From SAR324 cluster bacterium JCVI-SC AAA005 (GTDB lineage Bacteria; SAR324; NAC60-12): a stretch of 37,969 nt of DNA. How positions within the stretch are numbered: the first letter of the stretch is position 1; each line of letters starts with the position of its first letter. The position numbers were made by a program, and so were the translations under genes. The stretch spans positions 1 to 37,969 of the forward strand of contig AGAU01000097.1 of assembly GCA_000224765.2 (NCBI GenBank). The letters are read 5' to 3'. The notes below the pieces were generated by a model. That model saw nothing but the letters and a program-made list of their open reading frames with translations, made no database searches and was not told where the DNA came from. Shown piece by piece: positions 26,446 through 34,896 of this stretch.

Positions 26446-26955
26446 ATGAAAGAACGACTTCATAAGAACGTAATCCTACTGGGCATGCCTGGTTCTGGAA
26501 AAAGTACTCTGGGGAAACTTCTTGCTGAAAAGCTCGGGTGGCACCTAGTAGATACAGATCTGTTGATGGAAGCAACTCATGACCGCCCCCTTCAAGATAT
26601 CTTTGATTTATTGGGATACGAAGGATTTTGCGTGGAAGAAGAGAGAACTCTGCTCCAACTGGATGGAGAACGGCAGATCATCTCTACTGGAGGCAGTGCC
26701 GTTTACAGCGAATCTGCGATGTCACATTTGGGGAGTTTGGGGTTGAGAATCTTCTTGAACCTACCATTGGAGGACGTCCTCAGTAGGGTTAACAATTTTG
26801 AAAAAAGAGGAATCGTCTGTCGACCTGGGCAGGATCTGGCTGCTCTCTTCAAGGAGAGACACCCCCTCTATTTGCGACATGCTGATCAAGTCATTGAGAC
26901 TGTAGGAATGTCTATCGAAAAACAGGTCCACCAACTGCAGCAACTTCTAAACTAA
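26446..26955 (+). CDS. Shikimate kinase-like P-loop kinase
   Basis: A 169-residue P-loop kinase of shikimate-kinase size. Walker A is GMPGSGKST (13-21), the DTD of the acceptor site is at 36-38, and a lid region is followed by ERHPLYLRHAD. Two shikimate-contact features are altered: the FRxxE motif reads FCVEE (Arg replaced by Cys62), and the STGGG motif reads STGGS (81-84). The lid reads KRGIVCRPGQDL, as in a branch of AroK-like proteins annotated as shikimate kinase without, to my knowledge, biochemical proof. Next to menF/menD it could supply chorismate precursor, but the missing Arg makes another acceptor possible. It ends 25 nt from a convergent gene. Confidence 0.75.
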   Translation: MKERLHKNVILLGMPGSGKSTLGKLLAEKLGWHLVDTDLLMEATHDRPLQDIFDLLGYEGFCVEEERTLLQLDGERQIISTGGSAVYSESAMSHLGSLGLRIFLNLPLEDVLSRVNNFEKRGIVCRPGQDLAALFKERHPLYLRHADQVIETVGMSIEKQVHQLQQLLN

Positions 26956-26980
26956 AAATTAACCTTCCTAACACGATTGC

Positions 26981-27889
26981 TTAAAATTTTTGAGTCGCGT
27001 GCACTCCCAGCCAATTCAAAACATAATCATCCCCATCATCCCAAACGAGTGAGATTCGATAGTTCAGACCCAGGTTAAATCGCTCATACTGCTTCAGCCA
27101 ACGCGTGCCTATATTCTGCTGATCCATATCTTGCCCATCGACTCGCTCAAAAGTAGCTCCGAAAATATGCTCCTCGAAAGCATATTCCGCATCCGCGTAA
27201 AGTCCCAGAGAGGTTTCAACTTTGGAGTTGAGTGGCGTCTGGAAGAAATCAAGACCCACTTCATAGGATGTGTTCTCATCCTGCTGGCCACCACCCAGTC
27301 TTAGCTGGCCACCATCCCCAATACCACTCGGCCCATTGAAAAATTGGATACTTCCTCCGATGAGGTAATCTTCCTGATCAAGAATCATTTTCCCACCAAC
27401 CATCCCCAATGTTGCTGAAGATTCAGGAAATTTGTACCTGCCAACACTTACAGCTAAATGGGACTTTCCGTCGTCAAACTCTTCGGCTGTTTCCACTAGT
27501 AGCATCTCTTCTGTGGAATTTAGATAAATTGATGAGCTTCCCGAAGACATTTTTCTGAAATTTCCAAGACTGATTTGCTTGTATGCTAAAGATAAATTTC
27601 GTTGTTCATTAAGTTTAAAATCCACACTTGTTGAAACTAGCCCACCCGTCACATCTACATCATCCACCTTTCCATAAATCACCTCTTCAAGACTCAGAGA
27701 CATTCTTCCGTTTTCATCTTCAATTTCGCTCAGCGCCCCGTTATTATTCGTTTGCACCGCTAAAGAAGGTACTGCCACACGACTATTTTTCAAATCCAGA
27801 ACTGGCAAATCTGCCCAAACAATTGTAGCAAAAAATCCAGGGAAAATACTAAGTAAAGCACTAGCAAAAAATCTAGAAGCAAAGCTCAT
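26981..27889 (-). CDS. Outer-membrane beta-barrel protein, function unknown
   Basis: 302 residues. A signal peptide (about 1-26, cut after VWA) is followed by an N-terminal stretch of low conservation and then alternating hydrophobic/polar strands rich in Gly, Tyr and Phe (for example SHLAVSVGRY, YEVGLDFFQT, FNLGLNYRISLVW). The last residue is Phe in HATQKF, the usual outer-membrane assembly signal. Estimated 10-14 strands, so a small porin- or OmpW-like barrel rather than a 16-18-strand porin; this estimate is by eye. I do not recognise a named family. It is transcribed alone, towards the shikimate-kinase-like gene. Confidence 0.7.
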   Translation of the reverse strand: MSFASRFFASALLSIFPGFFATIVWADLPVLDLKNSRVAVPSLAVQTNNNGALSEIEDENGRMSLSLEEVIYGKVDDVDVTGGLVSTSVDFKLNEQRNLSLAYKQISLGNFRKMSSGSSSIYLNSTEEMLLVETAEEFDDGKSHLAVSVGRYKFPESSATLGMVGGKMILDQEDYLIGGSIQFFNGPSGIGDGGQLRLGGGQQDENTSYEVGLDFFQTPLNSKVETSLGLYADAEYAFEEHIFGATFERVDGQDMDQQNIGTRWLKQYERFNLGLNYRISLVWDDGDDYVLNWLGVHATQKF

Positions 27890-28178
27890 TTTTATTCCTA
27901 TGATTAGGTGGCGGTTAGATCCAGAGAATTTGTTCTTTATGTCGTATTGGCAGTAAAAGATTTACATTCTAGAAATACCATAGTGTCATTTTCAGAAAAA
28001 TCCCCTCAAAAGATGATGCAATTTCTATCTTTAAGGCATCTAATTAAGTCTGGAATCAGATTGGTGGAGAAATTTCACCTAATTTTATCAAATTTAAACA
28101 CTCTGCAAATCTTAATCACAATCTAACATCTCACTCGCACTATCAAGAAATCTTCATTTAACTTTCTCGGAGTACTTG

Positions 28179-28442
28179 GTGAGCACAGACTTCCAATCGA
28201 ATTTCAATCCTAAGCAGTTTCTTCATCTATGCATTCGTATTGGGGCACCTAAAAAGCTGCAAATCATTTTGTCTTGCATTCAACACGTTGATAGTGAATG
28301 TGAATTGAAATTATCTGTGACTAAGACCGCAACGGAGCTACATTGTTCCCGTGAATATGTCTTGAGAGTACTTTCCCAATTGATTAACCAAGGTATCTCA
28401 ACAGATCTTGCTCCTGTTACTCGTTCAGACCGTAGAGGCTAG
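28179..28442 (+). CDS. Small winged-helix protein resembling the Crp/Fnr DNA-binding domain
   Basis: 87 residues from a GTG with GGAG 6 nt upstream. The central part (KKLQIILSCIQHV...LSVTKTATELHCSREYVLRVLSQLINQGI) follows the C-terminal helix-turn-helix of Crp/Fnr regulators: the strand before the HTH, LSVTKTATEL for LTQEELA, CSREYVLRVLSQL for the recognition helix, then a Gly-Ile turn. The cyclic-nucleotide domain that normally precedes it is absent; the upstream 290 nt show no such coding in any frame. It is either a stand-alone DNA-binding protein or a relic. It lies 221 nt before the AfuA-like operon on the same strand and could regulate it, which is speculation. Confidence 0.5.
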   Translation: MSTDFQSNFNPKQFLHLCIRIGAPKKLQIILSCIQHVDSECELKLSVTKTATELHCSREYVLRVLSQLINQGISTDLAPVTRSDRRG

Positions 28443-28663
28443 CGTTTCTGGTTGACTGATATGCTGATCACCTCTTCTAATTATCCTTCTTAAACTTTCT
28501 TCACTCCATCATCTCTAAAGGATAATTTCCCGCAGAAACAGACCCCTTAAAATATCCGCCTTGAAATGTGCTCTTTGATGAAGCACATTCGCGTCCGGTT
28601 AGCGACCCATCCTGGGAAGCATTGACTTTAGCCTTACGGCCCAACCTCCGCTGAGAGATTTAC
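28443..28663 (+). promoter_or_regulatory. Leader region with strong hairpin upstream of the AfuABC-type operon
   Basis: 221 nt with no gene. AATGTGCT (28565-28572) and AGCACATT (28582-28589) form a perfect 8-bp stem with a 9-nt loop. The following 70 nt are GC-richer and may fold further (GTCCGG, CCATCCTGGG). It could be an operator or an mRNA leader structure. I matched no known riboswitch, and no Fur box is evident. Confidence 0.4.
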
Positions 28664-29686
28664 ATGAGAATAGCAAAAAGAATTGGCGCTCTGATGGGTG
28701 CAATGCTGATAGGAAGTGTGCTGCAGGCAGCAGATCGGCTGACTCTATACTGTAGCCCACAAATCGAATGGTGTGAGTTAATGGTCAACACCTTTGAAAA
28801 GCAGACGGGCATCCGTGTGTCCATGACCCGAAAGAGTTCTGGCGAAACTCTCGCTCAAATTAAAGCAGAAAAGTCCAACCCAAAAGGAGATGTCTGGTGG
28901 GGTGGAACTGGTGATCCTCATTTGCAGGCCGCTGAAGAGGGTCTGACTGAGGTCTACAATTCATCAATGAATTCACAACTGCAGGATTGGGCGCTATCTC
29001 CTCATAAAGCCACCGGAGGTCGTACAGTCGGGATTTACATGGGTGGGCTTGGATACGGCTACAACACTGAATTGCTAGCCAGTAAAGGACTTCCCGCACC
29101 AAAATGTTGGAAAGATCTGTTAAATCCAGCTTTCAAGGATGAAGTGCAGATCGCCAATCCAAACACTTCCGGAACTTCCTACACCACTCTCGCAACTGTG
29201 GTGCAACTGTTTGGAGAAGATGGTGGCTTTGACTTCATGAAACAGCTGCATCAGAATGTTAGCCAATACACCAAGTCTGGTTCTGCTCCGATCAGAGCTG
29301 CAGCAATTGGTGAAACCACGGTTGGGATTGTCTTCATGCACGATGCGGTGACCCAAGCAGTCAAGGGTATGCCCATTCAGACAGTCGCCCCCTGCGAGGG
29401 AACAGGCTACGAAATTGGTTCGATGAGCATCATCAAAGGCGCTCGCAACATGGACAGCGCAAAGAAGTTCTATGATTTTGCGCTCACTGCAGACATTCAG
29501 AGCATGGCCGCCAGTGTTGGAGCTTATCAAGTTCCCTCGAACAAGGGTGCTAAAGTACCCAAGGAGGCCCCGGATCTTGATAGCGTAAAGGTTATTGATT
29601 ACGACCACGCGAAGTACGGTTCAAAGGACGTAAGAACCCGCCTACTATCCAAGTGGGACAACGAAGTCTCGACCCTGCCTCGGTGA
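28664..29686 (+). CDS. ABC transporter periplasmic binding protein (AfuA/FbpA type)
   Basis: 340 residues with a signal peptide (cut near LQA at 20-22). The mature part starts DRLTLYCSPQIEWCELMV and contains FEKQTGIRVSMTRKSSGETL, GDVWWGGTGDPHLQAAEEG, QIANPNTSGTSYTTLATV and GSMSIIKGARN. This is the extracellular binding protein group 1 branch annotated as ferric-iron AfuA/FbpA. For Actinobacillus-type AfuA the true ligands are hexose phosphates, so iron should not be assumed. The FbpA iron-ligand pair of adjacent Tyr residues is not evident here, which weakens the iron case. It is the first gene of a coupled three-gene operon. Confidence 0.85.
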   Translation: MRIAKRIGALMGAMLIGSVLQAADRLTLYCSPQIEWCELMVNTFEKQTGIRVSMTRKSSGETLAQIKAEKSNPKGDVWWGGTGDPHLQAAEEGLTEVYNSSMNSQLQDWALSPHKATGGRTVGIYMGGLGYGYNTELLASKGLPAPKCWKDLLNPAFKDEVQIANPNTSGTSYTTLATVVQLFGEDGGFDFMKQLHQNVSQYTKSGSAPIRAAAIGETTVGIVFMHDAVTQAVKGMPIQTVAPCEGTGYEIGSMSIIKGARNMDSAKKFYDFALTADIQSMAASVGAYQVPSNKGAKVPKEAPDLDSVKVIDYDHAKYGSKDVRTRLLSKWDNEVSTLPR

Positions 29687-31950
29687 GTTCAACCACTCTT
29701 AGCCTCTCTCGTCGCATTCAGCTTAGAGAGGCAACTCCATACCTTTTTCGCAAAGCTCTTCTACTCTGGCTTTCCGTCGGTTGGTTCGGTGCTTTGGTAC
29801 TTCCTTGGTATCAGGCCTATGATGGATTCTGGAGCTTTATCTGGATTGAAGATGGCTGGCCGCTTGATGATGAATACTCCCCGGGGATCCTGCAAATCTT
29901 TATGCAGGATCGCTTGTGGCTGCTACCTCTAATGATCTGCATCGGACTACCGATCATTTGCTTCGGTTGGAAACGTGATGACCCTAGGCTTGCCAATTTT
30001 CTGATGGGATGTGGGGGTCTTGGCCTGTGTTGGATTCTGTTACAGGGCTTTGTCATTGGGTTGCGTGGTTGGAATAGCGAAGCTTTCCTGCTCTTACTAG
30101 GCAGCCCTGGTCCATCACAGGAGGGGATGGGCTATGGGGCTCTGCTGGTTGCCAGTTGCCTGCTTTTCCTCTTTACACAGGGCTGGAGCTTGCGCGGTGG
30201 AGTACAAGGTGACGGTTTTGTCACTGGCGCAATCGGTCTGAATGTTTTGCTGGTGCTTCTTTTCATCTTCTATCCTGTCGTCAAAATTTTGTTCAGCGCC
30301 CTTCTAAACGAAGAAGGTGCACTTGCACCAATCCTTTTTTTTCAAAAGCTCACGTCCGAGAGAATCTGGCAACTAAATTGTTTCAATACAGGATTAAGCT
30401 GTGGAGTAGCTTGGAATTCCCTCTATCTGGCCATATTGGTTGGTATAACGACTACGTTACTTGGGCTAGCTTTCGCACTGCTTGTTACAAGGACTTCCAT
30501 CCGTGGAAAACAAGCGTATCGAGCAATCACTCTTTTGCCGATAATCACTCCTCCTTTTGTTATTGGTCTGGCAATTATACTCCTATTTGGGCGATCAGGA
30601 GTTGTAAGTTCATTTCTAGAATGGGCTTTCGGTATCCCACCTACTCGCTGGATTTATGGCCTGCCTGGAATTTGGTTTGCGCAAACCATGGCCTTCACCC
30701 CGATTGCTTTCCTAGTATTGGTTGGTGTCGTTGAAGGCGTTAGTCCATCGATGGAAGAGGCCGCCCAAACTCTTCGTGCCAATCGTTGGCAAACCTTCCA
30801 AACGGTTACTTGGCCTCTTATGAGACCGGGCTTGGCTAACGCCTTTCTTTTGGGCTTCATTGAAAGTTTAGCAGATTTTGGCAACCCGCTTGTTTTGGGT
30901 GGAAATTTTGAAGTTCTCTCCACCCAGATATTCTTTGCAATTGCTGGAGCACAAGCAGATCAGGGGATGGCGGCCGTATTGGCTCTAGTACTGTTGGGAT
31001 TCACACTCACGGCCTTTTGGATTCAACGTCGTTGGTTGGGCCAACGTTCCTACGTTAGTGTAACCGGTAAAGGAGATGCAGGAATTCCAGTTCAACTACC
31101 CAAACGAGTACGAACAGGCATTACTTTAGTATGTGTCCCCTTTGGATTTCTGAGTCTGACTCTTTATGGAATGATTCTCTTTGGAGGATTCGTAGAAACT
31201 TGGGGGTATAAACACAATTTCACCTTCAAACACTACTTAGACGCCTTTGCTGTAAGCTGGTCGGACAAATTTGGCTTGATGTGGGAAGGTACTGCCTGGA
31301 ATTCATTTTGGACGACTCTACAGATCTCAGCGATTTCCGCACCACTGACTGCTGGGTTGGGGCTACTTACAGCCTGGTTGCTCGTTCGTCAGCGTTTCGC
31401 AGGAAAAGACGTTTTCGAATTCATCACGATGCTAAGCTTTGCGATTCCTGGAACGATTATCGGGATCGGCTACATTCTCGCCTTTAACGTACCTCCAATT
31501 GAAATAACAGGAACAGGGATTATTCTTATCGTTTGTTTCTTGTTCCGTAACATGCCCACGGGTATTCGAGCTGGTGTTGCTGCAATGGCTCAGTTGGACC
31601 CAAGTCTTGATGAAGCATCCCTAACACTTGGTGCACCTTCCAGCACAACCCTCAGAAAAATTCTGCTTCCTCTACTGCGCCCAGCCATGTTGGCAGCCTT
31701 GGTCTTTAGCTTTGTAAGGGCAATGACTGCAATTAGTGCCGTGATTTTCCTGGTTAGTGCAGACTATGATATGGCGACGTCTTATATTCTTGGACGTGTT
31801 GAAAACGGAGACTACGGCTTGGCTATTGTCTACAGTTCTGTGCTGATTATCGTCATGTTGATTGTCATTGGTGGCATCCAGTGGGTAGTTGGACAACGTC
31901 AACTGGGCCGACGAGGTTCGAGCCCAATTTCCTGGAGTGGCAACGGATGA
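29683..31950 (+). CDS. ABC transporter permease with two fused membrane domains (AfuB/FbpB type)
   Basis: 755 residues from the GTG at 29683, which overlaps the stop of the binding-protein gene (GTGA). About twelve to fourteen hydrophobic segments fall in two halves, each with an EAA loop for the ATPase: EGVSPSMEEAAQTLRANRW in the first and AQLDPSLDEASLTLGAPS in the second. Two permease domains in one chain are normal for FbpB/AfuB. About 180 residues precede the first core domain, including several extra transmembrane segments. A GTG at 29653 would extend it by 10 residues but loses the tidy overlap. It moves the substrate delivered by the binding protein across the inner membrane. Confidence 0.9.
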   Translation: MSSTTLSLSRRIQLREATPYLFRKALLLWLSVGWFGALVLPWYQAYDGFWSFIWIEDGWPLDDEYSPGILQIFMQDRLWLLPLMICIGLPIICFGWKRDDPRLANFLMGCGGLGLCWILLQGFVIGLRGWNSEAFLLLLGSPGPSQEGMGYGALLVASCLLFLFTQGWSLRGGVQGDGFVTGAIGLNVLLVLLFIFYPVVKILFSALLNEEGALAPILFFQKLTSERIWQLNCFNTGLSCGVAWNSLYLAILVGITTTLLGLAFALLVTRTSIRGKQAYRAITLLPIITPPFVIGLAIILLFGRSGVVSSFLEWAFGIPPTRWIYGLPGIWFAQTMAFTPIAFLVLVGVVEGVSPSMEEAAQTLRANRWQTFQTVTWPLMRPGLANAFLLGFIESLADFGNPLVLGGNFEVLSTQIFFAIAGAQADQGMAAVLALVLLGFTLTAFWIQRRWLGQRSYVSVTGKGDAGIPVQLPKRVRTGITLVCVPFGFLSLTLYGMILFGGFVETWGYKHNFTFKHYLDAFAVSWSDKFGLMWEGTAWNSFWTTLQISAISAPLTAGLGLLTAWLLVRQRFAGKDVFEFITMLSFAIPGTIIGIGYILAFNVPPIEITGTGIILIVCFLFRNMPTGIRAGVAAMAQLDPSLDEASLTLGAPSSTTLRKILLPLLRPAMLAALVFSFVRAMTAISAVIFLVSADYDMATSYILGRVENGDYGLAIVYSSVLIIVMLIVIGGIQWVVGQRQLGRRGSSPISWSGNG

Positions 31951-33011
31951 ACAATACAGTGCATACTGCGGTCGAATTTCTGAAAGTTACAAAGGCTTTT
32001 GGAAACGTCAAAGCAGTTCGTGATGTCAGCTTTCAAATTAAATCCGGAGAGCTGGTTACTTTACTGGGCCCATCCGGTTGTGGGAAGACGACCACCTTGC
32101 GTTTGATTGCAGGCTTAGAAATGGCTTCAGGTGGACAGATCATGATCGGGGGTCGTGATGTGACACAGTTGCCGGCAACAGATCGAGATGTGAGCATGGT
32201 CTTTCAATCATACGCTTTGTTTCCCCACATGACCGTGCTACAGAACGTGAGTTATGGGCTGACAATGTCCCGTCTCTCCAAAAATTTAGTAGAAGAGCAG
32301 GCGTTGAATGGTTTGAAACTCGTTGGACTGACTGGATTTGAAAAACGTCTGCCAAGTGAGCTCTCCGGAGGGCAGCAACAGCGAGTTGCAGTGGCCAGAG
32401 CACTCGTTTTAGAGCCTGAAGTGCTGCTTTTCGATGAACCTCTTTCGAATTTAGATGCAAAACTGAGACGGCGAGTACGTGAAGAAATTCGTGATTTACA
32501 GCAACAATTGCAACTGACCGTAGTCTATGTGACTCATGATCAAGAAGAAGCCCTAGCAGTCTCTGATCGAATCATAGTGATGCAAGAGGCTGTCATTGCC
32601 CAACAAGGTTCCCCAAGGGAACTCTATGAAAGCCCGAAAACCCGATTTGTTGCTGATTTCATTGGAGATGCAAACTTGGTCAATGGACAGTTGGTCTCTA
32701 GTGAAGGTGAGATGGGCAAGCTGCAACTGGATGAATTGACGATCCAACTACCTCATTTGAATCTACCCATCGGTGAGGTGACGGTGGCCGTTCGTCCGGA
32801 GGCAATCATGCTTGATCCGAGACCAGAAGCGACTGGAATTCCAGGAACTGTTCACAAAGCAGTGTATCTGGGAAGCCACCTTGAATATGAGATTAAGAGC
32901 GCAGTAGGTGAGCTTTTTGTAATTGATCCACTTGGGAAAGAATTTATTGCAGAGGGACATCCGGTTCGGCTGCGGATCCGTGAACGTGGGGTCAACCTGG
33001 TACATGACTAA
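31947..33011 (+). CDS. ABC transporter ATPase (AfuC/FbpC type)
   Basis: 354 residues from the ATG at 31947 (ATGA overlap with the permease stop). All motifs are canonical: Walker A GPSGCGKTTTL, Q-loop VFQSYALFPHM, signature LSGGQQQRVAVARAL, Walker B LLFDEPLSNLDAKL and H-loop VTHDQEEAL. A C-terminal TOBE domain (VAVRPEAIMLDP...) is present. It powers the fused permease as a homodimer. It contrasts with the asymmetric GlpS/GlpT pair in the same window. The next gene is convergent, 11 nt away. Confidence 0.93.
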   Translation: MNNTVHTAVEFLKVTKAFGNVKAVRDVSFQIKSGELVTLLGPSGCGKTTTLRLIAGLEMASGGQIMIGGRDVTQLPATDRDVSMVFQSYALFPHMTVLQNVSYGLTMSRLSKNLVEEQALNGLKLVGLTGFEKRLPSELSGGQQQRVAVARALVLEPEVLLFDEPLSNLDAKLRRRVREEIRDLQQQLQLTVVYVTHDQEEALAVSDRIIVMQEAVIAQQGSPRELYESPKTRFVADFIGDANLVNGQLVSSEGEMGKLQLDELTIQLPHLNLPIGEVTVAVRPEAIMLDPRPEATGIPGTVHKAVYLGSHLEYEIKSAVGELFVIDPLGKEFIAEGHPVRLRIRERGVNLVHD

Positions 33012-33022
33012 ACAGATTTGGT

Positions 33023-33583
33023 TTAATCCATTGGTAGTGTGACTCGATATGCTTTATCGTTAACCGGATCATAGGCAACTGCTGCGCCGCTGGAGACTCT
33101 CATTCCTGTGATGGCAGAAATTGTCACCTGATGGGTGACCAGTAGAACAGGATCTCCATTAGCTGGGAGACCCTGCAAAAACTTTCTAAGAGAAGCCAAG
33201 GTGGCCTCTCGCGGAACAATGCCTTGGAAAAAAGAATTCAGACTAGACAATTCTTGAACTTCTCCCATGTTGACCAGGCGAGCTGTTTCCAGACAACGGC
33301 ACCACTGGCTGGAGTAGACTCCTTCAAACCTCAACCCCACATTCCGGAAGGCATTGCCAATCTGGCGTGACTGTTCTCGTCCGACTTCATCCAAAATACG
33401 CTGTGTGCTGCAATCTCCGAGTTGAAAGTTGCTTGGGTCTCCAAAACCTGGAGCTAAAGCATGGCGAAGCATCAGTACACTGCCAAATGGTTTCTCAGCA
33501 TATTCCTTCAGGGACATTGCTTGCGCGCCATCAAAGACTACTGTCCAAAGCATCCCCACGAGGAAAAGCAAACTCCATTTCAT
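33023..33583 (-). CDS. Secreted histidine-phosphatase-superfamily protein
   Basis: 186 residues. A signal peptide (1-22, ending AQA) is followed by a phosphoglycerate-mutase-like fold. The phospho-accepting His41 is in LMLRHALAPG (RHG of the family, here RHA), the second arginine motif is YSSQWCRCLETA, and the second catalytic His is in LLVTHQVTISAITG. Such periplasmic histidine phosphatases hydrolyse small phosphate esters; the actual substrate is unknown. It is convergent with the AfuC-type gene. If that transporter takes up sugar phosphates the proximity may matter, but the genes are on opposite strands. Confidence 0.85.
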   Translation of the reverse strand: MKWSLLFLVGMLWTVVFDGAQAMSLKEYAEKPFGSVLMLRHALAPGFGDPSNFQLGDCSTQRILDEVGREQSRQIGNAFRNVGLRFEGVYSSQWCRCLETARLVNMGEVQELSSLNSFFQGIVPREATLASLRKFLQGLPANGDPVLLVTHQVTISAITGMRVSSGAAVAYDPVNDKAYRVTLPMD

Positions 33584-33752
33584 TGATTCCCTCCAAGAAA
33601 GGTTTTGTATTCTAAGTATTCATCTTGATTTGCTCGCTAATTTTGCGACAACTACAATGAACTAATTTCGCATCACTGTATTTATCTTTTACAGTTTTAT
33701 GCGCATCTCATTTGAAAGCCAAGTAGAGTAAGAACTAAATAGGTAAGCTATC

Positions 33753-34094
33753 ATGGAGGCGATCCACGCAATTGGCATTGATGTGATTTTGCTACTGATC
33801 CTAGGGATTGGGCTCGGACAAAATTTATCGATCAAGCTATTGGGAGTTCTGCTTTTGATGTTCTATCTTGTCAACGATGGTTTTGAAACTGCCGGATTTG
33901 ATATTGCTTTACTGCTAGCTGTGGGGATTGGACTCGCACCTAACTGGGCGTTTAAGATCATCGGCTTCACGTTTCTCTGGTTCTATCTCACTGAGATACA
34001 AGCTCCGATTTGGTGGCTCCTCCCCTTAATTCTATTGACGAACATGGTCAACCGCATCATCTTCAACGTTGGTATCAACTGGCAAAGAACCTGA
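33753..34094 (+). CDS. Small membrane protein built of two 40-residue repeats
   Basis: A 113-residue, very hydrophobic protein with about four to five membrane segments and no recognised family. Residues 8-40 and 48-80 are a tandem repeat with a period of exactly 40: GIDVILLLILGIGL...N...K..G...FYL against GFDIALLLAVGIGL...N...K..G...FYL, 16 of 33 positions identical by hand count. A third hydrophobic segment (PIWWLLPLILLTNMV) closes the chain. AGGT lies about 9 nt before the ATG. It stands alone between a divergent phosphatase gene and an 800-nt gap. Possible small transporter-like or scaffold protein; function unknown. Confidence 0.65.
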   Translation: MEAIHAIGIDVILLLILGIGLGQNLSIKLLGVLLLMFYLVNDGFETAGFDIALLLAVGIGLAPNWAFKIIGFTFLWFYLTEIQAPIWWLLPLILLTNMVNRIIFNVGINWQRT

Positions 34095-34896
34095 CTGAAA
34101 TACTATCTTGGTTGGCCATTCTGACCTGAAAATAACATATCTTGACGATTGCTTCTATGCCTTACTCAATCTGAAAAGCTAGGTCAATGGACCATCTCTA
34201 GGGTTTCTATTCCCAAAGTTGCTTCTAGCTGCTCTTCACACCTAGAATTATCCTTTCTTGAAGCAGAAACTTGTGTATCGAACTCATGAGTTGGATGCTC
34301 CAACTGTTTTTGATAAGTTTCCCGTATTTCTTTCCAAGCTCCAAATATTGTTTTGGGTTTCGGTATATCATCAGCAACCAATTGGGCAGTTTTGGCAGAT
34401 TTTAACAAGGAACTTCAGCAAACATATGGCTTTCTAGATAATAGTATTAAAATGATATAGAAAATGATTGCCCTTTAACTCTGTTCAGAGTGCTTTTCTC
34501 TTCCAACACTTTGAGAGAATTATTAAATGCCTGCTCACTTTAGTAAGTCAGGTCACCCACGGCAACTCAGGAAAAATTTCAAAACTCTAATTCCTCCCCA
34601 TATCTTTCCCCTTCGACTGCTCCGGGCCGCTCAAATTTAGACCACTACAGTAAAGTTAAACTTAAGAAACATAATTTACTTTTGTAACACTTTACCTATA
34701 TACCCTAAATTTAGAGCCTGATGAATTACCTTGCAGCAGCTATCGATTGCACAACCACCTAAATTCTTGATTCATGCTTAGATTAAAGAGACTTTAAGCT
34801 TGCTGAAGTTGCAGAATGGCATTCTGGAGTATCTTCCTGGGTATTTCTGGCATCTATTGATCTCCCCCCACTTAAAGAAGTGAGCAAAGAAAACCA
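34095..34896. other. 800-nt intergenic region before the cystathionine gamma-synthase-family gene
   Basis: No convincing gene. A leftward 74-codon frame at 34184-34408 has only a TTG start and no ribosome site. The last 100 nt hold the palindrome described separately and a small hairpin CACTT-AAAG-AAGTG (34869-34882) next to the start codon. The remainder is AT-rich with no recognised RNA; no clear match to SAM riboswitch classes was found. Confidence 0.4.
34812..34826. promoter_or_regulatory. 15-nt palindrome upstream of the cystathionine gamma-synthase-family gene
   Basis: CAGAATG-G-CATTCTG has perfect 7-nt arms and lies 70 nt before the ATG, a common operator position. A related GAATGCATTC occurs at 36373-36382. 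The regulator is unknown. Confidence 0.45.

Noticed and set aside
27908..28126. Rightward 72-codon frame, considered as the missing sensor half of the Crp-like protein
   Set aside because: No cyclic-nucleotide-domain pattern in this or other frames and a different spacing; probably non-coding.
28590..28660. TPP riboswitch suggested by CTGAGA near the AfuA-like start
   Set aside because: Only the short CTGAGA string matches; the rest of the conserved THI core is absent.
29120..29608. Leftward 162-codon frame inside the AfuA-like gene
   Set aside because: Shadow of a strongly conserved gene on the other strand.
34184..34408. Leftward 74-codon frame
   Set aside because: Only start is TTG, an in-frame stop lies three codons before it, no ribosome site, and no family character.
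34840..34896. SAM riboswitch before the cystathionine gamma-synthase-family gene
   Set aside because: The short CACTT/AAGTG hairpin lacks the conserved loop sequences of SAM-II or SAM-V as I remember them.
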